Shown: positions 1-6,967 of the stretch, one piece after another
How positions within the stretch are numbered: position 1 is the first letter of the stretch
How the letters are laid out: each line of letters starts with the position of its first letter
Assembly: GCA_035505955.1 (NCBI GenBank)
Contig: DATJQH010000149.1
Location: 1 to 8,758 of the forward strand
DNA: 8,758 nucleotides
From: Fen-999 sp035505955
GTDB taxonomy: Bacteria > Pseudomonadota > Gammaproteobacteria > Burkholderiales > Rhodocyclaceae
Reading direction: 5' to 3'
Position numbers and translations under genes: made by a program
Notes under the pieces: generated by a model
What the model was told of the DNA's origin: nothing
What the model saw: only the letters and a program-made list of their open reading frames with translations
Databases searched by the model: none

Positions 1-961
1 CCAGCCAGCGGCCGTCGTGGATGATGAAGGACAGCGCCTGGGCATCGTTGCGCCAGTCGGTGATGCGCTCGATGGTCATCGTTTCGCCATCCACCCAGAC
101 CGACTTGCCGCCGATGCCGTCGCCCGCCTCGGAGAACTTGATACGGTCGGTGCCCTGAATGAACACCGCGCGCGGCGTGGCGCCGATGGCCTTGGCAACC
201 AGGGTTCTTGCCTGATCGATCGAGCCCCGGCGGATCGGCTCATCGAGCGAGACAGCCGGAATTGGATGGCTCGCAGTCCGGTCGCGCTGCAAGAAATTGA
301 ACTCGAAGTCCAGCGTCGTCACGGCGACCGCGATGGTGAGCAGTCCCGTGACCTGACCGACACGGACATGCCAACGGGAGCGCCGCGCATAGACCTTCGC
401 CGCCCTGCGATCCTGCCAGGCCATCACGCCACCGGTCGCGAGCAACGCCAACAGCGAGACGGCGCTGATGAATGCGATCGAGGCCCACTCGATGCCGAAG
501 AAGCGGTAGGCGTGGACGCCGTGAGCCTGGCTGAAGAGCGACGTGGTCTTGTCGTCCACGCGGACGATGCGCATGACCTGCGTGTCGATCAGCAACTGGG
601 TCTGCGGATTCGTCATCGCAACCACCGGATCGTGGCTGTGCTGTGCGAAGGCCGATACGGAGACGACGTTGTCGCTCCGGGTCCCGATCACATGCGCATC
701 GGTCCCGACCGCCGCCTTGGCCAATCGCAGCGCCTGATCCCACGATCCTGGCTGCACGGCTTCGTCGAGCGCGACTTGCGGAATCGGCAGCGACGGATAG
801 ATCGCTTCCGAAAGCGCCAGCAACAGCTTCGTGTGCGTCAGCGATACGGCGATGGCGATGGAGATCAGCAGGAAGGGCACCGCGATCAAGCCGATGACCT
901 GATGGACAAGAATCGCTGCTTTCATCCAAGGCGCCAATTCACGACTGGTTGGCGAACTCAT
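1..961 (-). CDS. PepSY-type transmembrane protein (putative periplasmic/siderophore reductase), 3' end outside window
   Basis: The frame stays open from ATG at 961 to the left edge, giving 320 codons without a stop, so the C-terminus is missing. A strong Shine-Dalgarno (AAGGAG, 969-974, 7-base spacer) fixes the start. Transmembrane segments lie near residues 18-41, 156-182 and 201-218. A periplasmic loop (about 44-145) and a second soluble stretch (about 236-308) look like PepSY regions. Histidines recur at helix edges in the family's LH...G style: LVHQVIGL (H20), AHGVHAYRFFG (H147, H150), WHVRVGQ (H198) and IIHDG (H315), possible haem or metal ligands. Known PepSY-TM proteins of this layout, such as FoxB and PiuB, sit in siderophore operons and are linked to reduction or release of iron chelates at the inner membrane. 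It follows the small membrane protein by 41 bases in the same operon. The family call is firm; the reductase role is inference. Confidence 0.85.
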   Translation of the reverse strand, partial: MSSPTSRELAPWMKAAILVHQVIGLIAVPFLLISIAIAVSLTHTKLLLALSEAIYPSLPIPQVALDEAVQPGSWDQALRLAKAAVGTDAHVIGTRSDNVVSVSAFAQHSHDPVVAMTNPQTQLLIDTQVMRIVRVDDKTTSLFSQAHGVHAYRFFGIEWASIAFISAVSLLALLATGGVMAWQDRRAAKVYARRSRWHVRVGQVTGLLTIAVAVTTLDFEFNFLQRDRTASHPIPAVSLDEPIRRGSIDQARTLVAKAIGATPRAVFIQGTDRIKFSEAGDGIGGKSVWVDGETMTIERITDWRNDAQALSFIIHDGRWL

Positions 962-1002
962 CGTTACTCTCCTTCCTATGGAATTTCGAATCACTGATTG
1001 GG

Positions 1003-1218
1003 TCAGTCAAGGTTTTCCTTGATGTATCGACGAAGCAGGAGACTGACGACACCCCAGCACACACAGAGCACCAGCGTCGTTGGCAAATCGAATTGCAGAT
1101 CCGGCATTGCGCTGTAGATAAATGGCATTGCCCCGAGAGGCATACTCAAAGTGCCGACAGCCCAAACGACGAACTGTCTCCCCTCTTTGTTGTGGATATC
1201 AACTTTCTTGAACAACAT
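1003..1218 (-). CDS. small two-helix inner-membrane protein, unrecognised family
   Basis: This is a 71-residue protein with two predicted helices, about residues 15-36 and 46-64, joined by a short acidic loop (MPDLQFDLP). The C-terminus is basic (LLRRYIKENLD). The second helix carries a C-V-C pair (C52, C54). ATG at 1218 is chosen because GGAG at 1225-1228 lies six bases upstream. An in-frame ATG at 1320 would add 34 residues that look unstructured and have only a weak GAG signal. The gene lies 127 bases after the propeller-cytochrome stop and 41 bases before the PepSY gene. The block 961-1260 is about 50% GC against about 62% in the neighbouring PepSY gene. Small membrane proteins commonly accompany PepSY-TM genes in iron operons, so an accessory role with that protein is plausible. 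I do not recognise the family. Confidence 0.7.
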   Translation of the reverse strand: MLFKKVDIHNKEGRQFVVWAVGTLSMPLGAMPFIYSAMPDLQFDLPTTLVLCVCWGVVSLLLRRYIKENLD

Positions 1219-1345
1219 CAGGCACTCCGTTCTGGGGAGATAGCGATCATCGCGAGAACAGCGAGACTGACCTTTGTCGCCGGCGCAGGAGAGCGGCAGA
1301 GACACTTTGTTTTTTCGCATGCTGAACTCATCTGAGGGGTAGGCC
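1219..1345 (-). other. intergenic spacer between propeller-cytochrome and small membrane protein
   Basis: At 127 bases this is the longest gap between operon genes. It contains a short perfect palindrome (GCGAT-C-ATCGC, 1243-1253) about 25 bases before the small gene, and the weaker ATG at 1320. I see no terminator with a T-run and no convincing sigma-70 promoter, so read-through from upstream is the simplest reading. Confidence 0.4.
1225..1228 (-). promoter_or_regulatory. Shine-Dalgarno deciding the start of the small membrane protein
   Basis: GGAG on the minus strand, six bases before ATG 1218. It favours the 71-residue form over the 105-residue reading from ATG 1320. Confidence 0.6.
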
Positions 1346-2686
1346 CTAGCGTGCCAGCCCGTAGTTCTCGTTGAAGTACCGGACGAGGCGCGTCGTTTCC
1401 TCTGCGGTCAGGGGTTCGACGTTGCGAATCCGTCGATAGTCATGCATGCGCGTGATGCTCGGCGTCCAGTCGCTGCGCCGCGAAAGCAGCAGGCGGCGCG
1501 CGTCGTGGCAGACCTGGCACTTTTGCACGACGAGATTCTCGGTGCCCATGCCGTCGGGCTTGAAGCGGCCGTTGCGTACTTCCTCGGCGCGCTTCCTGTC
1601 CATCTCGGCCTTGGCGGCAATGCGGGCGCCGAACTCGATGCGGCAGACTTCCCCTTCCTTCACCTCGCGCGCGCTCTTGCGCTCGTCGACAGCGACCAGA
1701 TGCTCGACGAACTCGCCGGTCTTTTTCAGGCGATTGACGTTGTAGTTGTAGAACTCGGAAAACACCACGTCGCCATTGCGCGTGGCCAGCACTGCCATGG
1801 TGGCGTCGCCGTTGTCGGCGCGGCTGACGATGCGGACCTTGCCGCGGCCATCGATGCGCCCCAGATGCTGGCGGTCGGTGAACCAGAGAGTGCCGTTCCT
1901 CGCCAGAGACGTTTGCTGGATGTTGGTCTCCCCCGGCAGCGTCCACTCGACCCACTTGCCGCCGACAGTGCGGTAGCCTGCTGTGTGACGGCAGCCATCC
2001 GTGTAGTACAGCCTCCCCGCCGCGTCGGCCAGCAGGTTGCGCGGACAACTGTTCTCCCAGGTCGCGTCGACCTGCCAGTCGCCCTCACGCGACAGGCGGG
2101 CCACTATTCCCTTCGGCTTCGCCGTCTCGCCGCGCGAAACCAGAATGCTGACCCAGGCTTCGTCGTTCCGGTCGAAGGTGATGGACGTCGCCCATCCTTC
2201 AGGCGCCGGATAGAAATGCGTCACGCCCAGCCGATCGATACGTCCGATTCCGGAGGCATTGACGTGGGCAGCATGGTCGCCTTCGGACTTTGCCTGGTGA
2301 TCGCCCTGCTGGGTGAACCAGGTCTCGCCGGCGCGATCGACCTTGACCTGGAAAGGATGTCCGCCCGTGACGGGGAACTCGACGATGCGACCGTCCCTAC
2401 CCAAGCGGCCGATCTTGCGGCCTTCCATTTCCGCGAACCACACGTTGCCCTCGTGATCGAGTGCCAGTGAACTCGGCTCGGCATTCGCCGTCGGCAGTGG
2501 ATGACTCACCACCGCGCCATCGGGCGCGAGGCGCGACACGGCATTGTTGTCGCCCTCGGTGAACCAGATGCCGCCTTCAGTGTCCTCGACGAATTCGTAG
2601 GAACCGAAGGGCCTACAGGCAATCGCCGGAACCGCAGTCACAAGAAGCAATGCGGCCAGTACCCACACGGAAAGTCTGGTGGTCAT
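1346..2686 (-). CDS. secreted seven-bladed propeller (Vgb/streptogramin-lyase-like) fused to a C-terminal monohaem cytochrome c
   Basis: This is a 446-residue protein. A signal peptide covers residues 1-23 (hydrophobic core LSVWVLAALLLV, then VPAIA before Cys24). Seven blade signatures follow: WFTE 41-44, WFAE 83-86, WFTQ 123-126, AWVS 177-180, LYYTD 226-230, LWFTD 267-271 and VVFSE 307-311, several with the IGRL/IGRI pattern typical of Vgb-like propellers. A charged linker (about 335-385) leads to a CXXCH haem-attachment motif (CQVCH, 390-394). M414 is a candidate axial ligand, and the protein ends with a cytochrome-type helix (EETTRLVRYFNENYG). ATG 2686 gives the cleanest signal peptide. 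ATG 2701 (451 residues) shares one base with the preceding receptor's stop and is a fair alternative. A histidine-bearing insertion breaks blade three (128-146). Vgb itself is an antibiotic lyase, but that activity is not shown here; a periplasmic redox or ligand-handling role fits the operon better. Confidence 0.88.
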   Translation of the reverse strand: MTTRLSVWVLAALLLVTAVPAIACRPFGSYEFVEDTEGGIWFTEGDNNAVSRLAPDGAVVSHPLPTANAEPSSLALDHEGNVWFAEMEGRKIGRLGRDGRIVEFPVTGGHPFQVKVDRAGETWFTQQGDHQAKSEGDHAAHVNASGIGRIDRLGVTHFYPAPEGWATSITFDRNDEAWVSILVSRGETAKPKGIVARLSREGDWQVDATWENSCPRNLLADAAGRLYYTDGCRHTAGYRTVGGKWVEWTLPGETNIQQTSLARNGTLWFTDRQHLGRIDGRGKVRIVSRADNGDATMAVLATRNGDVVFSEFYNYNVNRLKKTGEFVEHLVAVDERKSAREVKEGEVCRIEFGARIAAKAEMDRKRAEEVRNGRFKPDGMGTENLVVQKCQVCHDARRLLLSRRSDWTPSITRMHDYRRIRNVEPLTAEETTRLVRYFNENYGLAR

Positions 2687-2700
2687 GTCGTTCAACCCCA

Positions 2701-4596
2701 TCAGAAACGCAAGCTCAGTTCGCCCCGCAAAGTGCGCGGTTGCTGATGCCAGAAGAAACCGGAAACGTAGTCGCGGTTGAGCGCATTGTCGAGCGCAAGC
2801 GTCAGTTCCCAGTCCGTCCGGCGCCATGTTGCGGCCAAGTCGAGTACCGCATAGCCGGCTTTCCGCCAACGGTAACCACGGCTGTCGACCACGGTATTGG
2901 CGTCGTCGGTGAAGGTGCTGCCCACTGCCCGCAGCTTGATGCGAGCATTGAAGCCATCGCGGGAATCGTAGTCCAGCATCGCGTTGGCCTTGTTGCGTGG
3001 CATGTCCGGTAGCGCCTTCCCGACCAGAGCCGGGTCGGCCAGATCCTCGGTGACGCGTGTCCGCGTATACGTGTAATTCGTACTCATCGACCACGATGTC
3101 GACATCTTCTTCGCCCACTGCATCTCGACGCCACGCGCAGTTACCCGTCCCGTGTTCTGCGGCTGCTGAATTACGGGCGTACCGTAATCGACGATGCGCA
3201 TGCCGATCTTGTCCTGCCAGCGAGTGGCGAACAGGGTCGTGCTCCAGTCGCCACTCGGTGCATGATGCGATAAGCCGAGATCGGCGGTGGTCGAACGCTC
3301 GGGCTTCAGTGCCGGATTTGCTAATGTGACGGCGCCAGCACCGACGTCGCTGTAGTAAAGCTGGCCGCCTTGCGGCGGCGAAAAGCCCGTGCCGATGCTG
3401 CCTCGCACCCGATAACCGCCCACCGGCCAGGACAAGGCCACCTTCGGACTGGATGCCGATTTGGAAACGCCGCTGCCGGTCACGGTCTGGGCGGGCGGTC
3501 CCGCCTCGAAGATACGGGCGGAAACGTAGCGCTGGAAATCGCGCCGCAAGCCCCACTCCAGGTGCCCCGCACCCAGTGGGCCTTCGGTCGACACGAACAG
3601 CGCCTCCTTGCGGATCAGCGACTCCGTGATCGATTGCACCTGACGCGTCGCGTAGTCGGCGGCGCCGAAATCCTCGCTTAGCTCGTCCAGATTGACGCCC
3701 AGGTGCAAACGCCAATCGACGGTCGCCCAGGTTAGCGCTGCCGTCGCCTCGCGCTGCCGGTAGCTCTGGGTTAGCCAACGCTCGGGGGCCAGCCCTTCGG
3801 CATCGGTGCCGGTGCCGCGGTCGCGCACGCCGGCAGTGTCATAGTGCTCCTCGCCCACGGCAACCTCAGTGGCGACGCCATCGGCGATGCGCCAAGCCAG
3901 TTGCATGCGCGCATCGTCGGTCCGCGAATCGAATGCCCATGCCGGTCGCCCGAAAAACGACCAGAGGTCCACTCGCTTCATGTTCACCGACAGGTCGACG
4001 TCTTGGCTGCGCCAGGCGAGCTTGCCATCCGCAGCTCGGCTCTTGCTGCGCTCGTCCATGACCGTGACCTGATAGGGAAACGGAGAATCGGGAACAGAGC
4101 GGAAGCCTTCCGAAACCCTGTCTTCGGCAAGCAGCGACCAGCCGAAACCGTCCGCCTCGCGTCCGCCGGACAAGCGGGAGAAGTGCCCAGCGCGCGAATC
4201 GAGGCCTTGCACAAAGCCGCCGCGCAGATCGCCGGCGACGCCACGTGTCGTCACGGCAATCGCGCCGCCCATCGCCTCGGCGCCGAAACGCGCGGAGGCC
4301 GCTCCGCGCAGGACCTCGATTCGCTCCACTTGCTCGGGCTTCAGCGCCGCCAGCTCGGTCATCGACGAAGCAAAACCATCGACGAAGATGGCGATGCCCT
4401 TGACGCCGCGCATGGTGATGACGCTGTTGTTCTCGTCCAGTCCAACGCGGCTCTTCAACATCTCCACGATATCGGACGGCTTCTCGCGGGCAATGTCGGC
4501 GGCGGTGATCAAAGAAATATCCGACTCGCCGCCGTCTTGCGCCCAACTCGCCGAAGCCGCGAAACACAGGGCCAGGGCCAGCCTAGAACCTGCCAT
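2701..4596 (-). CDS. TonB-dependent outer-membrane receptor, no signalling domain
   Basis: This is a 631-residue receptor. The signal peptide is residues 1-19 (ending SASWA before QDGG). A short stretch, SDISLITAADI, may be the TonB box. The plug spans about 30-120 and includes ITMRGVKGIAIFVDG, the family hallmark ERIEVLRGAASARFG, and GGAIAVTT. The rest is beta-barrel with paired aromatic strands, such as NPALKPERSTTADLGL and NTGRVTARGVEMQW, and it ends in Phe (LRGELSLRF) as outer-membrane barrels do. Unlike its upstream neighbour it lacks an STN domain, so it should transport but not signal through FecR. ATG 4596 lies 14 bases inside the end of the preceding receptor gene with no clear Shine-Dalgarno, which suggests translational coupling. 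Its stop overlaps the earliest start of the propeller-cytochrome by one base. The ligand cannot be read from sequence; ferric siderophore, another metal chelate or a cobalamin-like ligand are possible. Confidence 0.93.
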   Translation of the reverse strand: MAGSRLALALCFAASASWAQDGGESDISLITAADIAREKPSDIVEMLKSRVGLDENNSVITMRGVKGIAIFVDGFASSMTELAALKPEQVERIEVLRGAASARFGAEAMGGAIAVTTRGVAGDLRGGFVQGLDSRAGHFSRLSGGREADGFGWSLLAEDRVSEGFRSVPDSPFPYQVTVMDERSKSRAADGKLAWRSQDVDLSVNMKRVDLWSFFGRPAWAFDSRTDDARMQLAWRIADGVATEVAVGEEHYDTAGVRDRGTGTDAEGLAPERWLTQSYRQREATAALTWATVDWRLHLGVNLDELSEDFGAADYATRQVQSITESLIRKEALFVSTEGPLGAGHLEWGLRRDFQRYVSARIFEAGPPAQTVTGSGVSKSASSPKVALSWPVGGYRVRGSIGTGFSPPQGGQLYYSDVGAGAVTLANPALKPERSTTADLGLSHHAPSGDWSTTLFATRWQDKIGMRIVDYGTPVIQQPQNTGRVTARGVEMQWAKKMSTSWSMSTNYTYTRTRVTEDLADPALVGKALPDMPRNKANAMLDYDSRDGFNARIKLRAVGSTFTDDANTVVDSRGYRWRKAGYAVLDLAATWRRTDWELTLALDNALNRDYVSGFFWHQQPRTLRGELSLRF

Positions 4597-6856
4597 TCAC
4601 GCCGATGGTGAAAGTCCGTCCGTCCGACCATTCGCCTATGTTGAACGGTTCGTACTTCTTGTTCGTCAGGTTGTTTCCGGCGACAAATCCTTCCCAGCTC
4701 TTGCCGATGAACGGCAGCTTGATCGCGACCTTGGCGTCGACCTGCGTGTAGCCGTCCGCCCATTGCGCCTCGGTCAGATTATTGAAGTAGAGACCGCTGA
4801 CGTAACGGGCATTCAGCGTCGCCGACCAGGCGTCGCTCGGCGCATAGGTCAGGCCGGCGTTGAACTTGCGCGGTGACACGCGCATCGACTGTGTGCCTGC
4901 GGCGTTCGGGGTCGCGTAGTCGCGCGCCTTGGTGTATGAGAAGTTCGCGTACGGTCGCCAACCACCGCCAAGATCTCCGTCAAAGGCAATCTCGATGCCT
5001 TCCACCTTCACGACCGAAATGTTCTGCCATTGGCGTTTGCCGCTGGCTGCGTCGGTACCCAGCGTAATCTTGTCCTTGTAGTCCGTGTGATAGATAGAAG
5101 TGCGCAGGTTGCCGACGCCAAGGCGATTGTTCATGCCGATCTCATACGTCTTCGATTTTTCCGGATCGAGGTTCGGGTTATCGACGCGCGTCGTCGAGGG
5201 CTGGACGAACTTGAACGTGTTCAAAGCCGGCAGGTAGGCTGTGCCGTAGGACGCATAGAAGGATGTCGCATCGGTCAGGTGGTAGCGGGCGCCAATGCGT
5301 GGATTGACGACATCGGCCACGGACGCATCGCCGTTCTTGGGTGCACCGTTGACGGTATCCGCGGACTGGTCGATGCGGTCGTAGCGAGCTCCGCCGGTCA
5401 AGACCAACGCACCGAACTTGTGCTCGTCCTCGATGAAGAGGGCATCCGTCTTGCCTTTGGCGCCGGTAACCGAGCCGCCGAACATCTCGTACTTGCCGGT
5501 ATCGTGCGAATAGCCGGCGACCAACTCGTTGCCCGTCATCGGTCGAGTATCGGCGACGACCTGGAAGAACGTCGACTTGCTGTTGCGGCCGCCGGAATCC
5601 GCGAGTTCCAGGTCGGCGGGCGCAACGACCCCGGTAGTGGTCAGGCCGTTCCAGTCCCAACCGTCGAAGGTGTACCGCTGTTTCAGGTTGGTGCTGCGGA
5701 AGTTGGCCTTGATGTTGGTGTCTGCGCTCAAGTCATACCGGTAGCCAATCGTGGTCGAGTCGCCGTCCATGTTCTGGCGATCGTTGGGGCGACCGCCATA
5801 CATGGCGGATCGAGTCGCGTACTGCTGGTAGTTGAGCGTCAGTTCCTGGTTGTCCGCAGGACGAAAACCCAACATCACACTGAGCTTGCGGTCCTGCCAG
5901 TCGCGCGGTCCCAGATCCCATTCGCCGTTGGGATCCTCGACGGGTACAGCCTTGTAGCCATCGCTCTTGGCGTCGTGGACCGACAAGCGAATGTCGAAAT
6001 TGTCTTTGGCGAGCCCGGCGGCCGCGTCCAAGGTCTGGGTATCGTGAGAGCCGTAGGATGCGGCGACCTCGGCACCGGGATCGCCCTTCCAGCGCTTCGG
6101 TATAACGTTGATGACGCCGCCGATGGTACTGGGGCCGTAGAGTGCCGAAGCGGGGCCGCGCAAGACCTCGACGCGCTCGACGTCGAACAGCGACGTGAAA
6201 TTCAACCCGCCGTGGCCCATGACGCTCGAAAACGCTGAATCGTGAGCAATGCCGTCGACCAGTACCTGCGTCGTCGAGCCGGCGAACGAGCCGCCGACGC
6301 CGCGAATGGTCGGGAATACCTGGTGGCCGACGCCTTGCTGGGCGACGAAGTCGAGCCCCTCGACGTCGCGCAATGCGTCGTTTACGTTCTGACGGTTCTT
6401 GGTCGCGATGTCCTGGCTGGTGATGACGCTGACGCTGGCCGGTACCTCGTCCACCCGGCGCTCGGTGCGGGTCGCGGTGATGGTGACGGTAGGCAGTTCG
6501 GTACCGTCATGTGTCGGAACCACGGCCGCGGCCTTGATCGCGTAGGCGTCGTCGCTCTTGGACCAGGTCAGTCCCGATCCCGCCAACAGTTGGGTCAACG
6601 CCTCTTCGGTACCGAGTTTGCCCTGAACCGCGGGCGCCCGCTTGCCCTTGACCGCCTCCGGCGAGTAGAGCAGCCGTACGCCGCACTGGCTGGAAAGAGT
6701 GTCGAGCGCCGTGCCCAAGTCTTGGGCCGGAATGACGATTTCACTCGCGCACGACTGGGCGTAAGCGGCTGGAGCAACGGAAAAGCCGGTGCAAACGGCA
6801 GCGGCGACGATCAGTACCGACTGACGCAGTCGGAACGGCACAATGGCTTGCGACAT
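4583..6856 (-). CDS. TonB-dependent transducer receptor with N-terminal STN signalling domain (FecA/FpvA type)
   Basis: This is a 757-residue receptor. The signal peptide is residues 1-33 (AYA before QSC). An STN domain spans about 36-108 (IVIPAQDLGTALDTLSSQCG to YAIKAA). A TonB box-like run, PTVTITATRTE, lies near 122-132. The plug covers about 135-255 with PTIRGVGG, VLVDGIAHD, the hallmark VERVEVLRGPASALYG, and IGGVINVI. The barrel contains NPNLDPEKSKTYEIG and VEGIEIAFDGDLGG and ends in Phe (FTIGVNGRF). The start is fixed by AGGGGAG (6861-6867) four bases before ATG. In this family the STN domain contacts FecR in the periplasm, so occupancy of this receptor should activate the adjacent sigma factor. 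The STN domain carries two cysteines (C36, C58), a possible disulphide. The ligand is unknown; an iron-siderophore is the default expectation. Confidence 0.95.
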   Translation of the reverse strand: MSQAIVPFRLRQSVLIVAAAVCTGFSVAPAAYAQSCASEIVIPAQDLGTALDTLSSQCGVRLLYSPEAVKGKRAPAVQGKLGTEEALTQLLAGSGLTWSKSDDAYAIKAAAVVPTHDGTELPTVTITATRTERRVDEVPASVSVITSQDIATKNRQNVNDALRDVEGLDFVAQQGVGHQVFPTIRGVGGSFAGSTTQVLVDGIAHDSAFSSVMGHGGLNFTSLFDVERVEVLRGPASALYGPSTIGGVINVIPKRWKGDPGAEVAASYGSHDTQTLDAAAGLAKDNFDIRLSVHDAKSDGYKAVPVEDPNGEWDLGPRDWQDRKLSVMLGFRPADNQELTLNYQQYATRSAMYGGRPNDRQNMDGDSTTIGYRYDLSADTNIKANFRSTNLKQRYTFDGWDWNGLTTTGVVAPADLELADSGGRNSKSTFFQVVADTRPMTGNELVAGYSHDTGKYEMFGGSVTGAKGKTDALFIEDEHKFGALVLTGGARYDRIDQSADTVNGAPKNGDASVADVVNPRIGARYHLTDATSFYASYGTAYLPALNTFKFVQPSTTRVDNPNLDPEKSKTYEIGMNNRLGVGNLRTSIYHTDYKDKITLGTDAASGKRQWQNISVVKVEGIEIAFDGDLGGGWRPYANFSYTKARDYATPNAAGTQSMRVSPRKFNAGLTYAPSDAWSATLNARYVSGLYFNNLTEAQWADGYTQVDAKVAIKLPFIGKSWEGFVAGNNLTNKKYEPFNIGEWSDGRTFTIGVNGRF

Positions 6857-6860
6857 GAAT

Positions 6861-6867
6861 CTCCCCT
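6861..6867 (-). promoter_or_regulatory. strong Shine-Dalgarno of the transducer receptor
   Basis: AGGGGAG on the minus strand, four bases before ATG 6856. It is the clearest ribosome site among the first four genes, while fecI, fecR and the second receptor lack one. That suggests the transducer receptor is made at a higher level than its regulators. Confidence 0.6.
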
Positions 6868-6924
6868 ATTGAACGTTTGATGGCCGCCGCTCGGCGACTC
6901 AATTGGGGAAGAGGTAACGGAGAC

Positions 6925-6941
6925 GCCACACCCCGTGTGGC
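6925..6941. promoter_or_regulatory. perfect 7-bp inverted repeat (hairpin) between fecR and the transducer receptor gene
   Basis: GCCACAC and GTGTGGC flank a three-base loop in the 111-base gap between the fecR stop and the receptor start. On the minus-strand transcript the stem is GC-rich but is not followed by a T-run, so it is not a canonical intrinsic terminator. It could attenuate, stabilise the receptor mRNA or bind a regulator. A smaller repeat, CGCCG-CT-CGGCG, lies at 6885-6896. I could not pick out a FecI-type promoter in the gap with confidence. Confidence 0.45.
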
Positions 6942-6967
6942 ATGATGTCGCACTGGCCAACGTACCG

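Noticed and set aside
17..997. Long plus-strand frame of 326 codons
   Set aside because: It is antisense to the PepSY-TM gene, whose minus-strand translation has helices, a perfect ribosome site and family motifs. The plus-strand product is arginine- and aspartate-rich with no domain, typical of an antisense frame in GC-rich DNA.
1346..2686. Annotation as virginiamycin B lyase (antibiotic resistance)
   Set aside because: Only the propeller fold signature is shared. I could not place the lyase catalytic residues, and the cytochrome domain and operon context argue for another role.
2702..3778. N-terminal extension of the propeller-cytochrome frame to 3778
   Set aside because: These 359 codons overlap the second receptor out of frame and read as arginine-rich nonsense. 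The signal peptide starts at 2686 or 2701.
5030..6238. Plus-strand frame of 402 codons
   Set aside because: It is fully antisense to the transducer receptor, with no ribosome site and no recognisable domain.
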